Shown: positions 35,053 through 44,879 of the stretch, piece by piece
Numbering within the stretch: the stretch's first letter is position 1
Layout of the letters: each line of letters starts with the position of its first letter
Translations under genes and position numbers: made by a program
Notes under the pieces: generated by a model
What the model was told of the DNA's origin: nothing
Seen by the model: the letters and a program-made list of their open reading frames with translations, nothing else
The model's database searches: none
DNA from: Phlegmacium glaucopus
Taxonomy: Eukaryota; Basidiomycota; Agaricomycetes; Agaricales; Cortinariaceae
DNA: 64,000 nucleotides
NCBI GenBank assembly: GCA_015039465.1
Contig: MU130224.1
Span: 493,492 to 557,491, forward strand
Direction: 5' to 3'

Positions 35053-36492
35053 CTACACAATCACCTTCTGTTGGTCATCAAAATGTGGATATTGGTGCTT
35101 TCGTTCAGATGTAGGCCATGCTGTAAGTCCGATAACCAAAAGTGCTTGTTCAGTGGTACATTTCCCAGACAAAAATACCAAGACTGACTTCTCTGTCATT
35201 TTCTGCCTGACAAGGTAAGCATGGACATGGGTACCTAGCGGGGTCGACCATCTTGGATCACTAGGATCTATCTCGTTGTCGTAAACACCAAGTTCTTCCA
35301 TGAAAATCTCAATCTCCTGCTCTCTGTAATCTTCCATGACGTCACCACGGCAGACGCTAACAGCAAGGCACTCATTGAATTGCAAACGCAGAAACCGGTC
35401 ACTAGGTCGATGGGGTCCATCGATCAGGGTCAGATGGCTTTTCAACGGTCCGACATTGTTTAAGCTTTCCCATCCCTCAAATACGATAATGCGATAATTG
35501 TCCTGTATGTCATGAATACCACAGTTAAATATTTGAAAGGGAGACCACATACATCAACGTCGACCCCAAGTTTGTTTTCCCAGAAGAGCGCGACAATGTC
35601 CTTACGACCTGATATGACATTTCCGGCCACCATCAATTCGTTTAAATCGCATGCATCCGGATATTCATAGTACTTCGGCTCTAGCTCGTAGTCATCCGAA
35701 AGCTTATTAGCGATAATAAGAATAGCTGAAAATAAACATATAAATGCGATGATTCGAAATGTTGCACACCTGCCTTATAGCCCAGGAATGGCGGAAATAC
35801 CCAGGTTGCAACCAGGGGATCAGAGTCAGAGCTTGGCACAACTCCAGAAAAAATGCATTGACGATCTCTGTCGAGAGCTTGTTGGATGATAGCGGGAGTC
35901 AATGACGCCTTGTTCCGCATTAGAGAAAGCAAAGCATATTCCACGAAACAACGAGGTACCTTGGCAAAGAGCGGTGGGCTGTTTTCTTTCACCACATCCT
36001 CCATCCATGCAAATGAAAGGGCTCGACCGAAGAAATAGTAAAGTCTGGGGTCACCTGCGTGCTAAGGCCAACTAGCCCGTGGTCGTGCACAAAATAGTAT
36101 TCTTGCCTACAGTAAATAACCCATAGTCTCCGGGAACAATCATGTCTTGAGATTCTCGCGATAATCCATCGCCATTTTTATGGACAGAATATGTCATTAC
36201 AATACTAGGTTGAACATCGACAGGGAAGAGAGTAAATCTATCGGCTTCTTGCCAACTATGGGGCCGATTTTGATACAGAACTGCGTTGGTTATCCAACGA
36301 TATGCTGTCGAAATAGTAATTGGTGAGTCACTCCCAACACGCCAGCCTGGATACGGGTCTGAGAACGACTTTGGATGTCAAACATCAAAACAACTAACCT
36401 AAGGCCAGACTGTGCGATTTAGTGCACCAGATGAAGACGTTGCGATGTTGTCGAGTAGATTTTTCAGACAAAACATGAGTGGGTTGGTACAT
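35053..36492 (-). CDS. HNH-nuclease-like fungal protein (degenerate motif)
   Basis: Five exons splice in phase: 36399-36492, 36111-36358, 35770-36061, 35553-35725 and 35053-35502, giving 418 residues. The start (MYQPTHVLSEKSTRQ) has a good GCCGCCACC context. Domain order: an N-terminal module with VFIWCTKSHSLAL and a VPGDYGLFT turn, a helical middle, then CIFSG...ATWVFPPFLGY followed by NELMVAGNVISGRKDIVALFWENKLGVDVDDNYRIIVF. That last block matches the layout of fungal HNH_2-type domains, in which a CxxTG strand, an HxxP step and an N-x-D helix make the metal site. Here the expected His of the HxxP step is Trp (TWVFPP), so nuclease activity is doubtful. The function is unknown. Confidence 0.7.
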
Positions 36493-36799
36493 GGTGGCGG
36501 CGTGACGTGTGAGAAACGTGAATATTCATATCGATAGGCCACAACACACATCCAACTTGAGCGATTGAGCGATTAGATTCCCTGCACATGAGCACATGGT
36601 ACCAACGGGGCAGGAAATTTTATTATTATGACCAAGCTGGTCAGGGTTCCTAGCTGTAATAACAGCAAGGTGATGGCGAAGGTGTGTCGTGACAAGTAAA
36701 CCTTATTTTCCTTAAGTTTGAACTTGAAAAGGTTTGAAAGTCTGGAGATACTTTTGCTCGATTTTCATCGTTTTGTATTTCCCCAGGGTAGACTGATCG
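36493..36799. promoter_or_regulatory. shared upstream region of two divergent genes
   Basis: About 300 bp separate the start of the minus-strand HNH-like gene from the start of the plus-strand kinase-like gene. No specific operator was recognised. Confidence 0.35.
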
Positions 36800-38299
36800 A
36801 TGATCCCAGACGACTCAACATCGGTCTTCTCGTATGACGGTGAGGGAGATCCCGACTCTTTTAACCTCCTCGAACTGAAAACGGTTGTCAGTTCTCACTT
36901 CAACACCGTTTGCAGCCTTAAAAAGTTAGCGCAAGGCGGTTATAACAAGGTTCTACCATGATATGGCTTCTTCTTTTTTATCTGTGCAAACCCTCTTGTC
37001 TCCAGGTATATGATATTTTGCAGGAAGATGGCACGTCTCTAGGGGTTGCCCGCGTTTCTGCCCCTGCGTTCCCGAAGGATAAACTTGAGTCGGAGGTGAT
37101 TGATATTTCCCTCTAAAATTCTGCGCGTTTATTGATAAATTGAACTTTGCAACCCTTAAATGTCTTGCCGCACGCACGTCTGTTCCTGTCCCTGAAGTTT
37201 ACGCGTGGAACTCAGACGCTTCCAACAGGTTGGTGCGGAGTACATGATCATGCAAAAAGTGAGCCCTTCAGCTCATGTGTTCTGCCTTACTCATGTTGCC
37301 TATGTTTAAGGTCCCGGGTTTCCCTGCCAGCGACCAATGGGAAACTGTCTCAATGGATGTGAAAGAACGGGTGGTCTCTCAAGTTGCTGAACATCTCATG
37401 GCTATGTTTGCCTTGAGTTTTGATCATGCAGGGCTCACTCTATCTCTCCTCCTCTTCAGAAAATGACTTCGTCGTCGGGCCTATTGTCACTACTCCATTC
37501 TATCGTGCACTTGACGGTGTAGTCCGCGTACCCGATGCAGAAGCAACCTCAATGAGTGAACTGTTCCTCTTACGTGGTCCTTTTTCAGATACATCTGATT
37601 ATCTTCAGAGCTTCTTACATGCCGAACTCCATTTCCTCTCCCACCACCGCTCCATTGCATTATCTGAACTTGATGAAAAGGACAATGACATGGCTTTACG
37701 CCTCCTTGAGCGAGGAGAACGTAGCATTCGAAACGCCCTTGAGTTGTGCACTATCTATCATGGTAATATCCAAAACTGTGGTCAGGGCGTTTGTACCACA
37801 AAACTGTTCTCGCTCAGGCATGATGATCTTCGGCTATCCAATATTATGGTGTGTCCTCCATTGTCCGCCTCATTTTATCTGTTGCTCATCCTGCAATGTA
37901 CAGATCGACGAATCTGGTAATGTAACAGGAATCATCGACTTTGAGGGTGCAACCATTTCTCCTCTCTGGGAATGTGCATTGCTTCCCCGATGGCTACAAG
38001 ATCTCGATGATCCAGAAGGAATGTATGAAGGTGGATCATTGGAATGCAGACAAACGCTACGTACCCGGTTTTTGGACAAGATTGGAGATGGGGAATGGAG
38101 AACGGTGTATGAGTCGGGGAGACCTTACCGTCTGTTGGGAGATCATTTGTTTTGGCAAATCGCGGTCTGGGCAGACAGAGGAATGGAGCAGTGGGTGAAT
38201 GAGAGGCTGAGTTGGGCAAAGGATCACCCTGGTGTTGGATTTCCTGAGCATGTTGGTGTCGCAGCGTACTCGGTTAGGCCGTCTTCGCCACCTCTTTAG
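36800..38299 (+). pseudogene. APH-family (aminoglycoside-phosphotransferase-like) kinase, decayed
   Basis: The ATG at 36800 opens a frame with a glycine-rich loop (LAQGGYNKVYD), then the typical VPVPEVYAW, GAEYMIMQK and VPGFPASDQW blocks, the catalytic loop LRHDDLRLSNIM (HxDxxxxN pattern) and GIIDFEG. These are hallmarks of PF01636-type kinases, abundant in Agaricomycetes and of unknown substrate. Three lesions break it. The intron after LESE (from 37096) has no AG acceptor before the next coding block. One base is missing near 37229, so YAWNSDASNR and GAEYMIM are in different frames. One extra G lies at 37431-37433, between FDHAG and SLYLSSSSE. The introns at 37259-37310 and about 37853-37901 are normal. 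Unless these are sequencing errors, the gene is dead. Confidence 0.75.
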
Positions 38300-39040
38300 C
38301 CCCCGCACCCTTCGAACCACCACCATTGCATGATGTCCCTGTCTCTGTTCGCGGTCAATACGTGTGGGGCCTAAGGTATTTCTGAGCAGCATGGACGAAT
38401 GTTTAGCTTAGATGTTATCATGACATGGCCCCGCATAGGCGAGAAAGCACAGGCTTTTCACTTTGTCGGCAGTAACTTGAATTAGATAGTCAAGTAGTTA
38501 CGGTTGTGTTTTTGTCTACCATATGGCATGCCACAATGGACAATAAACGAGGTTTTTTTTTTAAAAAAAAACTAACCTGCGTAGAGAGCGCTAGCAACAG
38601 ATTTAATATCATATTCTTGTTTTCTCGGGTCAATTTGTTCGTTCATATTACCTAAAGTTCCTAAACTGTTTGAACAAAATGACGGTCTGGCCGTTCCATT
38701 TCCCTTTCACAATTTTAACAGTGAGTGAGAACAGAGAGGAAGCGACGTTTCACATCTGCAAAGAATGTCCTAATGTCAAATTCCTCAGAAGCCCTTCATC
38801 AATTCTATGCAGCGTACTCTTCGAACAACTTGGTCTGCCAGTGGTTTTTAGGCTTTCCTTCAGTTCGCAACAATAAGCACATTATAACTTATTTGAATTT
38901 AACCTCTGGCTTATTTACAGTCAGGAAAGGAGCATTTTACCTCGGTGTTCCAGGCGGCTAAATTTATGGTTTAAACAACTAGATATGACATATGACAGCT
39001 TTGGAGGGGAATGAATAAAATGGGCGATGCCATGATGAAC
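38300..39040. other. intergenic; part of a segmental duplication
   Basis: No gene. A T10/A9 run near 38551-38572 forms a weak palindrome. From about 38725 the sequence is repeated at 41222-41490 (shared CTCAG, CCCTTCATCA, CTTGGTCTG, TTTACCTCGG, GTTTAAACAA and AGCTTTGGAGGG blocks). Confidence 0.6.
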
Positions 39041-40552
39041 CTAAGCGCATCCCGCAGGAAGGACGGGAGGATTCACCGCGCTCGGAATCTCCAATGCACC
39101 AGTGTACACAGTGCATTTTTGCAGTTCTGGACTTCCCCATGTATCTACGATACTGTCCAACACACATCTTCCATTTACGACCAATTTCGTGTTGGGAATT
39201 GGAAGTGGCGCAAATTTAACAGAGTTGAGCACTCCGGGGTATGAGGCATTCAAAAAGGTTTGATCAAAGGGTGGGTTCTTGAGCGTTCGTATTTCGTCGT
39301 GGGTATGTTCGGCAACGAAGGCGAAGACGTTGGCGCCTACATCGTATCTTCCGAGAGTGGGCAAATTCCAGTTGGCTTCGACGGTGGCTATCTCAGAGTA
39401 GTGGTCGTAGAAGTTGTCGTCGGTGGTTCCGATGAGATGCTTAGGGACAGCGTTACCGAGCAGAAGGGCGCCGACTCGGTTTTGTATTTTAAAGTTTGCG
39501 TTCTCATCGAAAGCTAGAGAAAAAGGGTCGGGTTTGGTCAAGTCAGTTGACAACGTCTACAAGAAAAGAAGACGCAAGACATACTGAGAAGGACGAGTGT
39601 CCTTTCGCTGTTGAAATTTGGGTTTTCCAGGAGAGGTGTGAGGAAGTTCCTCGCAAATGCCCCAGCAACAGTGATGTTGGTGTCATGACCGTCGTTTGCT
39701 GCGTGTACAGTTGAGGCGGAGACCAATATTTTTTCAAAGACACAAGGGACTTACTCATGTTAGGGGTAATGAACATCCATTGAGGAAGCTTGTTATTCGC
39801 CACATCTTCGTAGAACAATGTGAAATTCTTGATATTCGCACGGCGCTGTGGACTGTTGGCTACCGAGTCATACATGATCAAGGGGCTGCGAGTAACAAGT
39901 TAGAATATCCGTTGGGCCAATGACCATGTAAGTGCTGATTATTTATTTAAACACGCACTTGTGCTTCCGAACATAATCATTCGCTCCAGTCGTGGGGTTA
40001 CGGAATTCGAAACCTTCGAAACCGGTTGAGGGCATGTGTTCCTGATACTCACCCCAACTGATGTATTTCGATTCGAGTAAATCAACAATGCTGGAGACGT
40101 TGGCTGGGATATGGTTGTCGTCGTCGTTGTCTATCCCGAAGTATTCCCCTCCAACGGAGGCCACATAGTTAGGCTGTGAAGGATGTGTGACCGAAAAGTA
40201 GTTGTTCAAAGAGAGGCTTTGCGAGGTAAGAGCGTGGAAGTTTGCTGAGAAAAAAATAATTGGCACGGGTTGAATGCAAGAGTAAGTTTAGATGTCGTGG
40301 TCGAACTCACGATCAGCATGAGCAGAATCAAAGTCGGTGTTTTCCAACCAGATGGTAACAAATCGGTCGAAAACCTTGCCTTCAACCCACTTTTCCTCTG
40401 GTTTGTTTCTATTCGTAAGATTCAATTATTTACGATGGGTAGTCGACAACAAAAAAATCATCAACGCACTCCGAGTCGGAGACAGAGTCACTCAAAGCAT
40501 TAACACTGCCAAGAGCGAGCAGAGCACACAGCAATCCGCGACCAGGAAACAT
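39041..40552 (-). CDS. secreted acid-phosphatase-type phosphoesterase, copy 3
   Basis: The start at 40552 gives MFPGRGLLCALLALGSVNA, a signal peptide. The intron layout equals copies 2 and 4, and WLENTDF, THPSQPNY, NDGHDT, AFDENANF, FYDHYSEI and TVEANW are present. THPSEPNY reads THPSQPNY here, a conservative change beside the proposed nucleophile. IQNRVGALLLGNAVPKHLIG follows a slightly longer AFDENANFK segment. The protein ends NPPVLPAGCA. No frame lesion was found. It lies in unit A of the segmental duplication, upstream of copy 4 on the plus map and in the same orientation. Confidence 0.83.
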
Positions 40553-41862
40553 TGTGAAAGATAGGACTAAGTTCGATGGAGTCAAAACTTGAAGGAGGGA
40601 ATAGCCTGGGGTACTTTTGATATTGGATCGGCTTTTGGGTTTTAACTTGGAGTCTGTTCGGTATCCATTATTTGGTTTGAATTACTGGAGAATGGCTTCC
40701 AATCCAACAGTCCAAATGAAAACACGTCACAGATCGCCACTAAATAATGACTTGGAGTCTCGGTATCCATTATTCGATTGGATGGCATCGCCGGTCAGAT
40801 TGCCAGGAATGGTGCCGGTGTTTCTAAATCCCGTACTCTTGCAATACTGGCGATCGATGCCATCAAAGTTGATCAAACCGAATCCAAACAGACTCTCAGT
40901 GAGTCATGTATACTTATTGCCGGGTCGAATAGGAAATGCGTAAGCTCTGAGGCTCTCTCTCTGAGAAGGCAAGATTATCAATGACTGTCAACTTGATCTT
41001 CTCTCGACCCTCACTTATTACATAAATGAAATGAATAAACTGCCGTTAGCAACTTAGCTAACTGTATGAATCTACCGTCATCGTTCTCTGCCATTTGGCA
41101 TTGAGAATGAAAGAAGACGTTCAGAAGTCGCTCGGTGGAAGCAAATTCTGGTGCATACATAATTAAACGAATAAATTGGAAATTGAAGATGTCAATTGCA
41201 GATGTCAAAACTCTTGTTCTCAGTTCTGAACTCGAAGCTTCTGCCAACGACCGCTGAATGTCCCAATATCAAATTTCTCAGTCCTTCATCAGTTTCTATG
41301 GAGTGTACTCTTCAACTTGGTCTGGTTTTTTGGGCTCCCCAAGTACATTATTATAACATACTTTAACCTCGGTCCTATTCACAGTTATGAAAGGAGGTTT
41401 TACCTCGGCGTTCCAGGGGGCTAAAAATTTATGGTTTAAACAACCAGATATAAACATATGACGAGCTTTGGAGGGAGTGAACAAGAGTAGGCATCCCCAA
41501 TGGTCAAACGACTTCTTTTTTTTTGGGGGGGTTTCCTCCTAAATTAAATGGAAAAAATCATCAGCAAAAATTCTACAGCTTGTCGCCATCAGATATCAAG
41601 GGAAGTGGTGATGGGGTACTGTATACGCAACATTATGAGTGCTGGCCGATATGTAATCCAATGTTATAAGTTATATTGAAATGTAAAACCTCAGTTTTGG
41701 CAGAGAACTCCGTCAATAATCGGGGGAAGGACACAAAAACAACCTTCATAAGTTATATATGCAAAATAAAATATTTTGAGTAAACCGTTTAGACATAATA
41801 AAATGGCTTTCGGTAATGATCAATGGAATGGGGGTAGGGGGTCATGCAAAATGATGGAAACC
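40553..41862. other. intergenic between phosphatase copies 3 and 4
   Basis: The promoter of copy 3 followed by the duplicated 3' flank of copy 4 (from about 41222). Two segments near 40630-40690 and 40735-40790 share CTTGGAGTCT, CGGTATCCATTATT and related words, a small local duplication. No gene was supported. Confidence 0.55.
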
Positions 41863-43372
41863 CTAAGCGCATCCCGCGGGAAGAACGGGAGGATTCACCG
41901 CGCTCGGAATCTCCAAAGCACCCGTGTACACAGTACATTTTTGCAATGCTGGACTACCCCATGTATGTACAATACTCTCCAACACATGTCTTCCATTTAC
42001 GACCAATTGCGTGTTGGGAATCGGAAGTAGCCCGGGGGTAACAGTGTTGAATATTCCGGGGTATGAGGCATTCAAGAAGGTTTGAGCAAGGGGTGGGTTC
42101 TTGAGCGTTCGTATTTCGTCGTGGGTATGTTGACCCACGAGGGCGAAGACGTTAGCGCCTACATCGTATCTTCCGAGAGTGGGTAAGTCCCAGTTAGCTT
42201 CGACGGTGGCTATCTCAGAGTAGTGGTTGTAGAAGTTGCTGTCGGTGGTTCCGATGAGATGCTTAGGGACAGCGTTGCCGAGCAGAATGGCGCCGACTCG
42301 GTTTTGGTCTTCTGCAGTTTCGTTCTCATCGAAAGCTAGAAGAAAAAAAAGGTTGATTAAGTCAGTTTGACAATGTCAAACAGGAAAGAAGACGAAGAAG
42401 ACATACTGAGAAGGATGAGTGTCCTTTCGCTGTTGAAATTTGGGTTTTTCAGGAGAGGTGTGAGGAAGTTCCTCGCGAATGTCGCAGCAAAAGTGACGTT
42501 GGTATCATGACCGTCGTTTACTGTGTGTACAGTTGAGGCACAGACAAGATTTTCAGAAGACACAGAGACTTACGCATGTTGGGGGTAATGAACATCCATT
42601 GAGGAAGCTTGTTGTGCGCCACATCTTCTTCAAACAATGTGAAATTCTTGATATTCGCAATGCGTTCTGGACTGTTGGTTACGGAGTCATAGATGATCAA
42701 GGGGCTGCGAGTAGCGAGTCAGAATCTCCGTTGGCGAATGACCATTCAAATGGCTGGATTGGTATTAATAACTCACTTGTGTTTCCGAACATAATCATTC
42801 GCTCCAGTGGTGGGGTTGAGGAATTGGAAACCCTGGAAACCGGTTGAGGGCATGTCTTCTTGATATTCACCCCAAGTGATGCATTTCGATTCGAGCAGAT
42901 CAACAATGCTGGAGACGTTGGCTGGGATATTGTTCAAGTTGTCGTTTTGCATCCCGAAGTATTCCCCTCCAACTGAAGCCACATAGTTAGGCTCTGAAGG
43001 ATGTGTGACCGAAAAGTAGTTGTCCAAAGAGATGCCTTGGGCAGCAAGAGCCTTGAAGTTTGCTGAGGAAAAAGTAATTGGAACGGGTTGAATGCAAAGG
43101 TAGGGATAGATAACGTGGTTCGAACTCACGATCAGCAACAGCAGAAGCAAAGTCGGTGTTCTCCAACCAGATGGTAACGAATCGGTCGAAAACTTTGCCT
43201 TTAACCACCTTTTCCTCTGGCTTTTTTTTATCCCTAAGATTCAATGTTTACGATGAGTAGTCGACAACGAAAAAAAACCAACAACGTACTCGGAGACAGA
43301 GACACTCAAACTCAAAGCATTAACAGTGCTAAGAGCGAGCAGAGCACACAGCAACCTGCGACCAGGAAACAT
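41863..43372 (-). CDS. secreted acid-phosphatase-type phosphoesterase, copy 4
   Basis: The start at 43372 gives MFPGRRLLCALLALSTVNA. All family blocks are present: WLENTDF, THPSEPNY, NDGHDT, AFDENETAEDQNR, FYNHYSEI (Asn where copies 1 and 3 have Asp) and TVEANW. Introns match copies 2 and 3. No stop or shift was found. Upstream sequence near 43505-43545 (CACTCTACAAACGTGTTCCAG) resembles the region upstream of copy 2, so promoter parts may be conserved between the two. Together the four copies suggest expansion of phosphate-scavenging capacity, which is inference. Confidence 0.83.
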
Positions 43373-44342
43373 TGTGAGGGACAGGAAGAAGTCAAAAGGA
43401 GGGAATAGCGTGGGTACTCTGGATATTGGACCGGTCTTCGGGTTTTAAGTGGGTAAGATTGTTTGTAACTGGTCAGCTACATAGACCCATTGCGCATACG
43501 AACGTTCCTTGATGGGCGCACTCTACAAACGTGTTCCAGCCCAGCTCAAGTCAACCTTTTGGTACCGTATCAAAAAAAAATTCATGGATGTTAAAAATAA
43601 TGTATTATGTAATTGTAAATTATGATTGGCATGGATGCGACGTGGGAAATTGAGGCAGGAAATGGGCAGGAAATTGAAATTTGAAGCACGGTGCATGCTC
43701 GTAGCATGCTCACTGCAAGTCACTGCACTGTGCAAGTTCAAATTCTTACTCTCATGAGCATATGGCGACGCGGTTCGAGGACATCGGATCCTTCAATTGG
43801 TCATCAATTCATCAATCGATGGTCTTCGATGGTTACCTCCTTTGGCCGAACCAAGCCGCACACAAAAACCGCATGGTGTAACCATGAACGATTATCAATC
43901 CAACAAGGAACGGTTGCTTTGGTGAGCTCTGATGAGCTCTGATGAGCTTGCGAACATCTCCCTGCCTCAACTCTCTTCAACTCCACAAAATTAAGGACTG
44001 TTATTTTACAAAAGCCTTGACTCAATGACATAATTGAAGCTGATGGTTTATCTAAAGAGGAGACCCGAGTAAGTTGTAACAAGCTAAGTACATAATTGAC
44101 ACATCCTTTAAACGTCATTTAATCAGTCCCGGGCCACTCGCCTACCCTGTTCGTTGATGAACCCATCTCACTCAAATCTTCTCCACCAGGTTGTGAGCCA
44201 GCTGAAGTAGATACATGCGCTGCGGTCAAGCCCCCTTGAGGACGAGGATAGTTGAGATTCACTGAGAACCGACCGTGTTGCGAATGTGGTTGCGTTATGT
44301 AAGCAGTTTGGACAGTTGGTACATGGACTTCCATGGATGATG
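43373..44342. other. intergenic, nothing certain
   Basis: The promoter region of phosphatase copy 4, then unremarkable sequence. A short repeat GTGAGCTCTGATGAGCTCTGATGAGCTTG lies at 43921-43949. No gene was supported. Confidence 0.45.
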
Positions 44343-44830
44343 TCAGAAGAGAACCATGAATTTCTTCGCGTTTCCCTCTCCTTCAATCGTTAAATCCATC
44401 TTGTAGTACAGCACTGGGCTGCCTCTCTTCAGCCGTTCGTTGAGTTCGAGGGTTGCAAATTTCGCAAAGATTTTATCACCATAAGTATCTTCCCCCAAAG
44501 CTACTGCGTCAGTTTCGAAAAGCCTGGCCGATAGAGTACAGTGAAGGTGGGGAAACCATATATGAAAACAATCGACGAGCTTGACAGCTGGCGGCGGATG
44601 GTGGAGACACACGATTTCTCATTATAGTGAGACCAAATAATTCCAAGCGCATAAGTCTTAAGAGATGGTGCAAGCAATATATTTTCATTCCACAAATTAC
44701 AGTTACAAGCAAAGATATCCAGGAGTATGCCATGATTCCTTTCTGAGCTCTTCCCCACTGCCCAATATATATTTCTTCTGTTTTTGGTTCTTTGCATAGA
44801 GTGTGATGATGTAAGTATGCAGTAGAGCAT
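44343..44830 (-). other. possible decayed coding region
   Basis: One frame has FATLELNERLKRGSPVLYYK up to a stop at 44343; an overlapping frame upstream has LLDIFACNCNLWNENILLAP. Both look coding-like but are in different frames with no clear intron, and I recognise no domain. It may be a remnant of a gene following the GTPase gene. Confidence 0.2.
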
Positions 44831-44879
44831 TGGCTTATTTCCCTGCTATACTTGCCAATTAGTAGTGCTCATCAACAAA

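Larger units (their letters stand above)
38720..43400. repeat. tandem segmental duplication carrying two phosphatase genes
   Basis: Unit A (about 38720-40560) and unit B (about 41222-43380) each contain the same 3' flank followed by a phosphatase gene in the same orientation. Similarity extends well beyond the genes into the downstream flank, so this is a duplication of a block of about 2 kb, not independent insertions. Confidence 0.75.

Noticed and set aside
38551..38572. T10/A9 palindrome as a regulatory hairpin
   Set aside because: Simple homopolymer runs form such palindromes by chance.
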